Positions 46,207 to 57,740 of a DNA stretch of 64,000 nucleotides are shown piece after piece. Positions within the stretch are counted from its first letter, which is position 1. Each line of letters starts with the position of its first letter. A model generated the notes under the pieces. That model was not told the DNA's origin. It searched no databases and saw nothing but the letters and a program-made list of their open reading frames with translations. This DNA is from Parietaria judaica (Eukaryota; Streptophyta; Magnoliopsida; Rosales; Urticaceae), in the NCBI GenBank assembly GCA_954871525.1, contig OX940865.1, positions 23,358,420 to 23,422,419 of the forward strand, read 5' to 3'. A program made the translations under genes and the position numbers.

Positions 46207-49200
46207 ATGTCGAGTGGCAACAACCGTTCTCGAGGACGTCCCGATGTCCGAGGAAAAGGACGGTCCACTATTCCGTCGCCGCGATCGGTTAATAGCGGGA
46301 CGGGTTTTAGTCAACATAATTATAATGTCGGAGTTATGAATCAACACAATGTTCCCGGTTCCTCTAGCCAACCGTTACCGGTTCATGGTCAATATGGTAC
46401 CGGTGGCGTCGGGCCGAACCAACAATTACTAATTTCTCAAGGTCAAGGCGGTATGTTTACTAACTTACTCAATTTTCAAGGTACAACTATTCCGGAATGG
46501 AGCCTTAGCAACGAGCAACAACAACAACAACAATATGTTAACCACGACGCCGAGGTACGTTTAGTTTAATTATTTTGTTTACACATACTTTAATTATTTT
46601 AGTTTAATTATTTTAGTTTAATTATTATAATTATTTTAGTTTAACTAATTAATTTAGTTTAATTAATTTAATTATTTTAGTTTAATTAATTAATTTAATT
46701 ATTTTAGTTTAATTATTTTAGTTTAATTAAATAATTTGTCACGTCTCTTGAAAGTCTTAGTATGCTCTGTGGTTGCGGTTCCGACCGATCTTCCACATCA
46801 GAAACGAATTTCTTGAGATTTAATAATCATTTAATCTTATTAATTTAATTAAACTTTATATGGTTACTTAATAAGTTAAAAACCTTCAAATTTAATTTAA
46901 TTCATTTATTTTAATTAATTAATTTGCCACGTCTCTTGAAAGTCTTAGTATGCTCTGTGGTTGCGGTTCCGACTGATCTTCCACATCAGAAACGAATTTC
47001 TTGAGATTTAATAATAATTTAATCATATTAATTTAATTTAACTTTATATGGTTACTTAATAAGTTAAAAAAATTAAAAAAGGTAATTTGTATGTGTAGTA
47101 ATAGTTATAAAGTTCTTATTGGATTATGGTGTCTTAGAAAGATTGGTTTTTAAATAAGGTTTGCTTTGCAATCTCCTCCAAGCTAGCCTGGGAACCTCGG
47201 GGAGTTCTGTCTAGAAAAGCTTGGGCCTAAAGCGAGATCATAGTATCCTTTCCAGTCGATCTGGCCGTGGAACCTCGGGGAGTTCCGTCTACAAGAGCTT
47301 GATAATTATTTCCACACATAAGAAATACCATTTTTAATTTTGTTAACTTTTTTATTTAACTATATCAAATTTAATTAAATTAATATGATTAATATTAATT
47401 TAATTGTAATATTTCTTCATTTTCTTGAAAATTTAATAAATGTAATTGTAATATTTCTTAATTCTTAATATGTTTTTTTAGGAAACGAGGTCGAGGAACC
47501 TACCCAACGACCCCGATGCCCAGTACGATGATGATGATGATGCAGAGGACCCGAACTACGTTCAAGGCGAGGAGGAGGAAGTTGACGAAGTTCTACCAAC
47601 GCCGCCACCGCCAGCTAGACGTGGACGTGGACGTGGACGTGGACGGGCCCAACAACAACCCTTGGTTCAGGGTGAGGACGGTCGCCCCCCCCATCCGCCG
47701 GCGAGGAAGCGAAAGAAATTAACGGGAGCGGTTTGGCAGAACGACTTCGTACCCGACTACAGATACAACTACGAAACCGGCTTGGAAGATAGGTGGGGGA
47801 TTTGCAAACACTGCAATGCGGAGTTTAGTGCTCACCCGAAGCACGACGGTAACAGCCGCCTAGAAGCCCACGTCAAGACCTGCTTGAAGAAAAAGCGGGC
47901 GGAGGAGGTAAGTCGCTTACCCGATGATCTTTATAGAATGTATGTTGCTCAGTGGGTTATACGCGATGGTTTGCCTATATCGGCGCCCGAGGGAGAAGGT
48001 TTTAACGAATTGATGATGAAGGTGGCGCCGATAAACTATAGGGAAATCTCGTATTATATAAACCACGAGACAATTATCAAATTTTATAACGAGCAAAGGG
48101 CCGATTTACAAGAAATGTTCCAACAATCTGCTTACAAAGTGTCTTTAACGTCGGATTGTTGGAAAGGCCATGCCAATGATGATTATATTACGGTCGTAGC
48201 TCACTTTATCAACGATAATTGGAAAATGGAAAAGCGTATCATGGGTTTTAGGCCTTTGAGGGTTAGGCACACATCAGTAAACCTAGCCGAGGCGATACTA
48301 GAAGTTTTGTCGGATTGGAACCTTAAGGATAGGGTAGTTTCTATTACGTTAGATAACGCAAGTGCCCACGCCAATGCCGTAGAAATAATGAAGGAAAGTT
48401 TGACCAATTTTAGGGACGATTGTTTTCATCAAAGGTGTGCGTGTCATATTATAAACTTGATAGTTCAATCCGGCTTAAAAGTTATTTCCGATAGTATCGC
48501 CAAAATTAGGAACACGATTTTGTATATACGATCATCTACTATGCGTACAGTTTCTTGGGAAGATTATTGCAGGGCTCACGGTTACCCGGTAAGAACGTTT
48601 CAACCGGATATGCCGATCCGTTGGAACTCGACCTACATGATGTTGGATGCTGTCCTACCCTACAAGGAGCTTCTTACAAACTGGATCAACAGCCTGGAAC
48701 AAGAAGACCGCGAAGACATCACTCCGGACGATTGGCTCACCGCCATCCAATTCCAGGCTTTTCTACAACTTTTTAATCAAATTACTATTGATTTATCTCA
48801 TGTTTACTCACCCACGTCGCAGAGAGCTTTGCCCGCTATTTTTGATATACTTTGTCATTTTGAAACCGCTAAACGTAATGCTTTATTTACCGATGTACTA
48901 ACCCCCATGATTGCAAAGTTTCAGAGTTATTGGAGTCCTGAAAACCTCCCATTTCTATACTGTGCCGCTGTGATCGTGGATCCAACACTTAAGCTTTCCA
49001 GGCTGCAGGAGGTCTTAAATTGCATGCAAGAAATCACGGGGGAGGCCTACATGACGCACAATTACTTCGATGCGGATAAGAAGATGAAGGCTCTTTACCA
49101 AGAGTACGAGCAAAAATATAACGACATCGAAGATCAGTGGGAGGAAACGAATCAACAACAACGACAAACTCAAGTAATTTTTTAACTTTATTTCTTAAGA

Positions 49201-49762
49201 TTAATTATTTTTATTTCCTAACATTACTCTAAACTTTAATATTTTTGGTTCAATATAGGGCGAACGCGGGGGCGGTGGTTCACAATCACCATACGTGTAC
49301 AATCACCGTTTATTCTACAACCTTACGGCTATTGGGCGCGGCAATGCATCGACTTCTTCACCGTCTTCACAAGGAAGTGGCGGTTCGGGATATCGAGTTC
49401 TTGGTCGACGTCAACGACGACACAACATCGACGAGTACGCCCGTTTCTGCAACCTTCCTCCGACACCGTGCCCAAATGAAGGCCTCGACATTCTTCAATG
49501 GTGGCAAGCAAATCGATCGGAGTATCCGGTCTTATCCTTGTTGGCTCGTGACATTCTCACCATCCCGGTCTCAACGGTATCATCGGAGGCGGCATTCTCA
49601 ATGGCCGGAAGGATGTTAGAGCCTCGCCGCAAGTCTACAAAATCATTGATGGTCGAGATCCTTATGCTTTCGAGAGATTGGATTATGGCCAAGAAACGAC
49701 AACAAGAAAACGATATGTACGACCGAGAATTGGCGAATTACTTTTCACAGATTCAAATGTAA
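46207..49762 (+). CDS. hAT transposase with BED zinc finger, 3 exons, 847 aa
   Basis: Enzyme for cut-and-paste movement of the 45659-50200 element; acts in the nucleus. Exons: 46207-46554, 47482-49173, 49259-49762; total 2544 nt, all in phase 0. The N-terminus is disordered (Q-rich, then acidic, then R-G repeats and a K/R-rich likely nuclear signal). A BED-type zinc finger follows (C224, C227, H246, C250). The RNase H-like core keeps the L-T-S-D-C-W-K-G and L-D-N-A-S-A-H-A-N motifs with the expected Asp residues. The C-terminal dimerisation domain (about 765-822) has Y-P-V-L-S-L-L-A-R-D and the S-S-E-A-A-F-S-M-A-G-R motif. No stop or shift was found. Intron 1 (46555-47481) is long and carries repeated motifs. 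Confidence 0.94.
46734..47071 (+). repeat. Two 140-150 bp direct repeats in hAT transposase intron 1
   Basis: Units at about 46734-46883 and 46923-47071 (period 188 bp). Each contains CACGTCTCTTGAAAGTCTTA, a G/C-richer core (TGGTTGCGGTTCCGAC, CTTCCACATCAG) and a shared tail ATATGGTTACTTAATAAG. The core differs by a single C/T change while the intervening AT-rich DNA is looser, so the core is more conserved than its surroundings. Confidence 0.85.
47191..47290 (+). repeat. Paired small hairpin motifs in hAT transposase intron 1
   Basis: GGAACCTCGGGGAGTTCTGT (47191-) recurs as GGAACCTCGGGGAGTTCCGT (47269-), each followed by CTA and a GAGCTTG-like end. Each can pair GGAAC with GTTCC around a CTCGGGGA loop. 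The function is unknown. Confidence 0.75.
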
Positions 49763-50399
49763 TTCGTTTTCAATTGTTCGTTTTCTTATTGTACTTTGAA
49801 TTTGTAACTTCGTTTGCCGTTGTAGTTGTACTTTCCCGTACCTTTGAGTTTGTTGAATAAAGAAACATATTTATTTTCTTTTGTTTTGTTGTTGTATGTT
49901 TTATTGTTTTATTTATCTCATAATTATTTTTTAAATATTTCAAACACTTAAAATAATTTTAAAATTTTATTTTTTCAAAACCGAACTTAATTACCAAATG
50001 TTTAGATTTAACCAAGTAAACGAAACGAGGACTAAACAATAAATAACACAATTAAAAATTAAAAAAAAAAAGATACAAAACCCGGAACCGGATATATCCG
50101 GGTTTTTTTTTTCCCGGACCCGGATATATCCGGTTCCGGGTTTTACTAAAAAAAAAAAAAATTCCGACCGGATGGTAAAAACCCCTACATTTTGGGGACT
50201 ACTTGAGTCGGCCAAAACTAAAGTATTTTTGTCAAAATTATCCGTTTTAATAAAATAAAAAGGGTGTCGCCAATATAGTCCAGATGCACATCCTCATAAT
50301 TATTTTGATATCATGACTTCATGTGGGCGAGGAGTGCGCTCATTCCTTAATTATTTATGAATTGTCTCCGTAGAATTCATTGCAATTAGCAAAGCGACG

Positions 50400-52931
50400 A
50401 TGCATAAACTCAAAGGCGTAGTCAGTCATCTCGCTCACAACATCTCTTCACCGAAATTTCATGGCGTAATTCCCATCTCGCATCAGCTTCTAGTCCGTCC
50501 ATATTCTTCGACAAACAGTGATTCGGCTAGATTATTGGAGCTCAAAGCACAAGCAAAAGCATGGAACATGATGTTCACCTTCATCAACTCAATGTCGTTG
50601 AGCTGCGCGGTACAGTTGGGCGTAGCGGACGCGATTCACCGTCACGGAGGGGCGATGAGCGCTGCTCAGCTCGCTGCAGCTCTGCCTATCCACCCGTCCA
50701 AAGCCCACTACGTGCCGCGCCTCATGCGCCTTCTCATCCACTCCGGCCTCTTCGCTCGCGACGAAGGCGCTTACGCTCTGACCGACGCGTCGAGGCTCCT
50801 TCTTAGTGACAATCCTCACGGCGTCTCGAGCTTTCTAGGCTTCGTCCTCAGTCCGGACATTATGAAGCCGTGGCTTCACCTGGCCCAGTGGTTCCAAAGC
50901 GAGGATGCCACGACTTTTGTAACCGGGCACGATGTCGAGTTTTGGGACTTTGGGCGGACCAACACCGAGATCTTTCGTGTGTTTGGGGACGCCATGGCTA
51001 GAGATAGCCGGCTGGTGGCGAGAATGCTGGTGGAGAAGGCGGAGTTCAGGGAGGTTTTCGAGGGAGTGGGATCGCTCGTCGATGTCGGTGGTGGCACGGG
51101 AACGATGGCGAAGGCAGTGGCGGCGGAGTTTCCGGCAATGGAATGCGTCGTGTTTGATCTGCCGCATGTGGTGGCGGGTTTGGAAGGAAGCCGTAACTTG
51201 AAGTTTGTTGGAGGAAGTATGTTGGAGGCCATTCCGCCAGGAGAGGCTATTCTCTTGAAGGTAAGTAGTTTTCCAAATACTTAATATTTCACAATCAGAT
51301 TTGAGATGAAATATATTACATTTCATAGTTCATACAACTCAAACGATCACCCATCCAAAATATTATGACTTGCCGCAAATATGTGAGTTTAAAGAGAATC
51401 ATCATCATGAATAGACACTGTAGTTTCCTTTTTTTCAAGAGAAACAAGTAAATTTTCCGGTTATATTACATTAATCAGAGCTTAACAAGGTTTATTAATT
51501 TACCGATAGCTCTTGGTAATACTAAACATATTTCTACTATATCTCCATTAGAGCTACAGTTTCAAAATAGTATATTATAGCAGTTTATCTATTTTTTATG
51601 AAAGTACTCATGTTATTAATTTTGATGTAATTAAATATTTAATATTTAATTTTCCGAAATAAGAGTACTTAAGTTGTACTTGAGTAATCATAGATTCTAC
51701 AAAACAATATAATAATGTCGTGAAACAACAATAGTCACAAATTTACACAATTTTACTCGAGTGTACACATTTATACACATTTTTCTAATTATAGTTTTAA
51801 TTTAAATACTTTTCACCCGCCAACAGAAGTGCTACTTAATTAAGCACTTTCACCACCAAATTTTAACTTAAAATTGATTGTACCAAATTTACGCGAGTAG
51901 ATTTTTTAACATATACTAGTACTTAATGGCATCTAATCTAATAAAATCAATACTTTTACCATACTTTTTTAACATAATGTGCCGAAACTAATAACATGAC
52001 TACTTTCGCCACCACTTCCTCTAAAAAATAGAAACCTCTCCTTGTTCCTTTTTTTTTTTTTATCAATATGATGCAGCAGCAGAAAATAAAAATGAAAGAT
52101 CACTAGGAAACAAGTAAATTAAAGCGGTACGCATTTTATGTAATTTAAATTAACTTTTTACTAACTTATTTATTGCCTACTTCATTTTCCATGCACAATC
52201 TTAGATATGTCCTCTATATATATATACTTAATTGTTTGAAACTAATTATAAAATAGGGTTAATTGCGGCAAAAATACCCAACCTTTGGTTAAATTCTCTG
52301 CTGTGTATACAACCTCCATAAATGGCGGCAAAAGTATCCAAACTTAGCATTTGGGAGTTGACCGAGAATATCTATCTATGTGGCAATAAGCCTTTGCCAC
52401 GTGGCACACCACATGGCACTTGGCCGCCACGTGGCATGCCACGTTATTATTATTTTATTAAATAATTTTTTAAATAAATTAAATATTTTTTTAATTATTT
52501 TTAAAAAAAAAAAACTTTATTTTTCCATAAAAACCAATAATGAATATTTAAATATAATTATTGATTTTAGAAAAGGTGATCAAACGAAATAAATAAAGAA
52601 AAAAAATCTCCGTTCACGGTTCACTCAAGCTCCGCCTCCGATCCGGTTTAAGGGTGAAACGAAATCGCTTAATATGTTTAATAACATGTCAGAAAGGGAA
52701 AAACATAGCAAGAAAGGGAAAGTGATTATTATAGACATGGTTATTGGAAACGACGACGATCATGAATCACTTGAAACTCAACTCTTCTTGGATATGCAGA
52801 TGATGGTCTTGGTGGATGGAAGAGAGAGAAGTGAGAAGGAATGGTCGAAGCTATTTTCTGATGCAGGGTTTAACAGCTATAAGATCACTCATGGCTTGGG
52901 AATAAGGTCTATCATTGAGGTTTATCCTTAA
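50400..52931 (+). pseudogene. Plant class I O-methyltransferase, exon 2 start lost (OMT copy 1)
   Basis: COMT-like, S-adenosylmethionine-dependent methyltransferase, closest by eye to trans-resveratrol di-O-methyltransferase-like proteins. Exon 1 (50400-51260, 287 codons) holds the dimerisation region and the SAM site: L-V-D-V-G-G-G-T-G-T (227-236) and F-D-L-P-H (252-256). It ends at the family's conserved intron after I-L-L-K. The remaining exon 2 (about 52687-52931) encodes K-G-K-V-I-I-I-D-M-V-I to the normal C-terminus I-E-V-Y-P. The intervening segment of about 20-25 residues, W-x-L-H-D-W-x-D-E with the catalytic His, is absent; a transposon arm (52255-52683) lies there. The first 46 residues are an unusual basic extension that resembles an organelle presequence. 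As it stands it cannot make a normal enzyme. Confidence 0.85.
52255..52683. mobile_element. One-armed Mutator-like inverted-repeat element abutting OMT copy 1 exon 2
   Basis: It starts AGGGTTAATTGCGGCAAAAA and matches, almost base for base, the reverse complement of 58382-58840, including the CCACGTGGC-rich part and the CTCAAGCTCCGCCTCCGATCCGG part. The homology stops at AATATGTTTAATAA, right before the surviving exon 2 codons. The second arm is missing. No target duplication is visible, which is consistent with a deletion that removed one end together with exon sequence. Confidence 0.85.
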
Positions 52932-53100
52932 ACAGATTTCTTTTCTTTTTCAAAAATTGTCATATGAAACTTTTTACTTGTTAAGTTGGTTTTGTGTCTG
53001 TCTTGTCACAACGACAAATCGGCATGTCCAAAAGGATAATAAAAACTTTAAGCCTTGTGAGTTGTGACAATGTTTGTGTTATATCTTATATGTATTATTT

Positions 53101-53460
53101 AGGGTTATTATTGGTATATGTACCAAGTTCTTTTGCTAACATTTGATTTATCTTCTTATTTATTTTTCGCGGCATATGTTCTAATTTTTTTAAAACTTAC
53201 TTAAAGTCAACCTCCGTTAAGTACAATTCCCTCCATGGACATAAGTTTTTACCAAAAAAAAGGGAATATAAATCAGATGTTAGCAAAAGAACTGGTACAT
53301 ATGCCGGTACAAGTACTAACCCTTGTTTTTATAGAAATAGGGAATTGTTAACGGAGGTTGACCTTTGAGAACTTTTTAAGACTTTTGAAACATATGCCTC
53401 AAAGAATGCGAGCATAAATTGGATGTTAGCAAAAAAGGTACATATGTCGATATTAACCCT
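53101..53460. repeat. Foldback MITE-like element (360 bp)
   Basis: It begins AGGGTTATTATTGGTATATG and ends CATATGTCGATATTAACCCT, flanked by the direct repeat ATTATTT (53094-53100 and 53461-53467). An inner inverted repeat pairs GTCAACCTCCGTTAA with TTAACGGAGGTTGAC. The right arm is partly doubled: ATGTTAGCAAAA occurs at 53278 and 53423. Confidence 0.7.
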
Positions 53461-54169
53461 ATTATTTATACATGCTTGATAGTGTACTTTGTCTTACATG
53501 TCGTTTCATAAGGGCGAATACCCGGGTCTACGTCGCGGTATATTACATATAATAGATCGAATATTATATTTTTATTATTTTTTATATATATAAAAAAATG
53601 AATACCTTATTTTCATGGGCGGATGCACCTCATAATAGAGTGGAATTGAAGCAACCCTTTACATTTTTGGGTTATTTTAAAAAATGTCAATTATATGTCA
53701 AAAATACACACAATGGGTATTTTCCTTAAACCTTTACACAAAATAAGTATTTCTTACCATTTCTATACATTTTTTAAAGTGCACTAATACTACTTCAATT
53801 ATATAAAATCTATCAAGAGCCCAAGTCCCATACTCTTCCCTTCTCTGAATTTTCTCTTTTCACTCTCCAAATTTAGTGACATTTTTTCTGTTAAGATTCC
53901 GTCATGTGTCAACTCTTTTTTTTTTCTTTCTTTCTCGTTTTACTTTTTAAACACATGTATCTAATAGATATGAATGAGATCAAGACGAACTACAACGTCT
54001 AATTGAAGAGACAATATATGCGAGAATTTTTTTATTTTTTTTAGGAATAAGCCATAAATTTTAGTTTCTTTCACATATTTATTTATTTATTTTTTTGAAT
54101 TAAGTGACACTATTGACCAGGATTACATGTACTCACATTACAAGATATTTGTCACGGTAAGAACAACCG

Positions 54170-54294
54170 GCACTATCGGCCGCATGCACTATCGACCAAG
54201 ATTACATATATTACGCAATTTCTGCGTCTCAAGGGATCGAACCCAAGACCTCTTGGAAGAGTCGTATTGTAGTGGGTTTACCACTAGGCCAAAC
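54170..54294 (-). mobile_element. tRNA-derived SINE fragment
   Basis: On the minus strand, TTGGCCTAGTGGTAAACCC (A-box-like) is followed by GGTCTTGGGTTCGATCCC (B-box-like). This is the RNA polymerase III promoter layout of plant SINEs. The far end is not clear. Confidence 0.65.
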
Positions 54295-54591
54295 AAGTTT
54301 GGTTCGGTATTTATTTATTTTTAAAGTTCGTAATGCTTTTATATTTTCTCATCATGATTCCCATTGTAGAATAATTAATACATTATTTTTTTTATTTATA
54401 AAAAATAGTTGATTGCAACTTTTTTTTAATGGGGTGGCGCTACCGGCCAAGGTTACAATGCACTATCGCATGACTAGATATATTCAATGTAATAAGTTGT
54501 GGTACTATTGGCCAAGTTTACAAATATGTAAAAGGGCACTCATTTGAGTTTCATGAGATTACTGGAGTGGTTAATTAATAGAGTGGTTAAT

Positions 54592-54693
54592 GCCCTAAAT
54601 GTAAGTTTAGATACTTTTATCACCATTTTTAGGCTTTGAGTACACGAAGGATTCTTTGACCAAAATTTAAGTATTTTCACCGTCATTAACCCT
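54592..54693. repeat. Decayed Mutator-like terminal repeat
   Basis: It matches the outer part of the repeat at 58740-58840 (AAGTTTAGATACTTTTATCACCATTT..., TTTGACCAAA, CATTAACCCT) with many substitutions. It is an old relative of the elements at 52255 and 57741. Confidence 0.7.
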
Positions 54694-56748
54694 TTGAATT
54701 TATATACAGCTCATCAATTCAGACAAATTTTAGAGACCCTATCGTGATCGAATGAGGATGGATAAGAGACTCGTGGGATTGATCGTGAGGGGCGGACAAG
54801 CAACAACTATTATGTATAATTTGAGCATCAACTGAATATTTATACTTTCACATTCTAAATTCTCAAAAATTCACGTACTGATGATATATAATAAATATAC
54901 AAATACATTTTTTTCTTTTTTTCTTCTTTTTCTAATTTAACTGAGTCAAGATTATGTACAGATTATTCAAGATCTCATTCACATATTAAATTGTTAATTA
55001 AGCATTATTTTAGGCGAGTATGAACTCATTTGCTTATTTTGATAATGTATGTTGAACATTTCTTTTTATAAGAGAATTTTATGTTTAGTTAATTCTCTTT
55101 TCTTTTTTATTTAGTGTGTAATTTTTGGCTTCTTATTACATATATTTATTCGACTCCCGGTTCTCTTTGTGCATTCATTTAACGAGATTTTGGACCTCCG
55201 TCTGAAACTAAAAAACATACTAATTAGAAAAAATGGTAACGAAAGAGTTATCATACTAATAAAAATTAATACAAATAGAAATTATTAATAAAAAATAATT
55301 TATGAATAAAAACAGCAAAATTTAGGGGTGATAAATGGAAGGAAGACTAGTGGCCTGCTACGTGTTTCGCCGTGACACGGTTTAGAAGTGATCAAATGAC
55401 ATAAATTCTGGGCGATCCTGACTATACAACTTTGAAAATTTACGCTTATATGTTTTGAGATTAGGAGTATATCGCTCCAATCGATTTAATTATGAAGATT
55501 TTAGCCCTGAATTTCCTTAAATTATTGAGCCACCGAGGTTGAACCAATCTTTAATACTTTTGTCTTAGGTGTCTAATTATAATATTATATCATCAGTATG
55601 GCAATAAACAATTTTTATTGTCGAAGATATTTTGTTTAAATTTTGATACTGAATTGTTATACCTAATTTACTTGTTTTATATCCGTCACCTTCATTAAGT
55701 AATCAATTCAATTCATTTAATTTATATTAGTGATAGGTGGTCTCAACAGGCGTCTACGTAGCTAAATTAATACTCTATATATATATGTGTGTGTAGGAAA
55801 AGTGTATTAATACAATAAAACTTGATAGTTGATCCTTATATAAAACACATTGGGAAACTTCAAGAACTCATATAGTATACCTGCCACTCTTCTTCAATTT
55901 TTTTTCAAGGTCTCACAAAATAATTTTTTTTATCATGATTTATCTCTGATATCGTATTTGTTATCTTCAACCGCGGCCAGTAAAATAAAAAATATTCGAG
56001 ATGAAGATAATGTGGAATCAAACGCTGTGGTTTCTCATAACACGCCGCGGCTGTTTTGTAAAATAGATGCGGCTGTTCTATAAAATAGCCGCAGTGTTTA
56101 AAAAAATATATATAAAAAATTAATTTCTTGATTTTGCCACGACATATATATGTGTCGCTCCAGTTTATATCTGATTTATTACATTCATCGACCACGTTTC
56201 GGAGGCGTGGGTTCAGAATCATTGCAGCTTCATTTCACTAAGCTACGGCGTAAACTTGACATATACGGCAATCGACAACATTTCATAGGCTTGTCTGCGT
56301 TATGGCGCCGCGGCGTGAGTACATGTCGCCGTGGCGGGTGTAATTGCGACAACGTTTCAGGCAATCAGGCTTGTGGTCACCAGGGTAATATCAGACCACT
56401 CGTCCATACACCACACCGAATAATCGTGCTCTAATGATTCACGTTGTGTTGTACTAGTGCGCCCAAATCATCAAATGAAACAACAGGGTATATTATATAG
56501 TAACAAAATTGGATTTTTTTTTTTTTTGTAAGGGATAATTTTAGATTTCTTAAATTAAATTTAATAAATTAAAAGGTGTAATAAATCATAATAGATTTTG
56601 AGGGTAAATTTTAGCCATTTCTAAGCTTGAGCCTATATTTCTACTAAAAGCAAAAGTTGAAGTATAAAAAAATTTCTTTAATTAAATATGAAAAATCAAG
56701 TAAAACAGTGTTTTAAATTAATTTATACATCTTTTTTTTTCTTCTTCT

Positions 56749-56755
56749 TATAAAG
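56749..56755 (+). promoter_or_regulatory. Putative TATA box of OMT copy 2
   Basis: TATAAAG follows a C/T-rich stretch, 64 bp before the ATG at 56819. Confidence 0.55.
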
Positions 56756-56818
56756 ACATAGGAAAGTGAGTCTAGGGAGACCATAGAATCACTTCCATTT
56801 TCCGAAATATAAACAACA

Positions 56819-57574
56819 ATGGAAGAAGCTAATCAGCTGAAAGCACAAGCCAAAATCATGAACCTAGGCCACAGCTTCATGAAAACCACGTCGTTGATAT
56901 GGGCAGCAGAGCTCGGTGTAGCTGACGTCATCCACCTCCACGGCGAGCCGATGACCGCCGCTCAGCTTGCTGCCGCTCTCCCGATCCACCAATCGAAATC
57001 CCGCCATGTCTCGCGCTTCATGCGCCTCCTTGCCCACTCCGGCGTCTTTGCTGCCGAGAGAGCGGCAAACGGGGATGAATGTTCTTACGCCCTGAACGAT
57101 GTGTCAAGGCTCCTCTTAGTCAGCAATCCTCTCAGCGTGTCGTCCTCCGTTAGGCTGATGGCCCAGCCGGTGGTGTCGGGGACGTGGCAGTGCCTCGACG
57201 CATGGTTCCAAGGCGAGGCCGCAACGCCGTTTCTCACTGCGCACGGGGTCGACTTCTGGGAGTACGTGCGCGCTGACTCCGAGGCTCATGGCATGTTTGG
57301 TGACGTCATGGCTCGCGACAGCGAGCTCATGGCGAGAGCGCTGGTGGGGAAGCCGGAGTTGAGGAAGGTTTTCGAGGGAGTGGGGTCGCTGGTCGATGTC
57401 GGTGGCGGGTTCGGGACGGTGGCGAAGGCCGTGGCAGCGGAGTTTCCGGAAACCGAGTGTGTCGTTTTCGATCTGCCGCACGTGGTGGCGGGTTTGGAAG
57501 GAAGCCACAACCTGAAGTTTGTTGGGGGGAGCATGTTTGAGGCAATCCCGCCTTGCGAGGCTTTGCTCTTGAAG
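56819..57574 (+). CDS. Plant class I O-methyltransferase, exon 1 only (OMT copy 2)
   Basis: Exon 1 (252 codons) of a COMT-like methyltransferase, a tandem paralogue of the gene at 50400. It starts at the family's usual position (M-E-E-A-N-Q-L-K-A-Q-A-K) with no extension. It keeps the SAM motif L191-V-D-V-G-G-G-F-G-T and F217-D-L-P-H, and ends with A-L-L-L-K at a GTAGG donor matching the conserved intron. As in copy 1, the loop that is usually G-G-D-M reads G-G-S-M (S238). The second exon, with the catalytic His, is not found in the following 6.4 kb, which are filled by Mutator-like elements. It may lie beyond the window, across a very long intron, or be lost. Confidence 0.85.
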
Positions 57575-57740
57575 GTAGGAACTACGAATTTTTCCACTCT
57601 ATTTCTTAAAACGGAGAATAGTGGCAAAAGTGACAAAACTTAGATCAAAATTTTCATTCAAATTCTCACGTCTATTAGTCAACTTGCCACGTGGCGCGTC
57701 CAGTTGTAGATTAGTGTTGTAGCGTCCGTTGATAATAAAT

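Larger units (their letters stand above)
45659..50200 (+). mobile_element. Full-length hAT DNA transposon (4542 bp)
   Basis: Bounded by the 8-bp target duplication ACTTGAGT (45651-45658 and 50201-50208). The ends are related inverted repeats: CCCAAAATGTTG at the left and CTACATTTTGGGGACT at the right. Both subterminal regions carry clustered AACCCGGATA/TATCCGGGTT palindromes, the usual kind of transposase binding region. It encodes one uninterrupted transposase gene (46207-49762), so it may be autonomous. A 333-bp deletion derivative is at 37220-37552. Confidence 0.94.
52932..56748. other. Intergenic region between the two methyltransferase genes
   Basis: It holds the foldback element at 53101-53460, a reversed tRNA-like SINE fragment (about 54170-54294) and a decayed Mutator-like terminal repeat (54592-54693). 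Otherwise it is AT-rich. The short open frames at 55850-56434 show no domain. No gene recognised. Confidence 0.6.
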
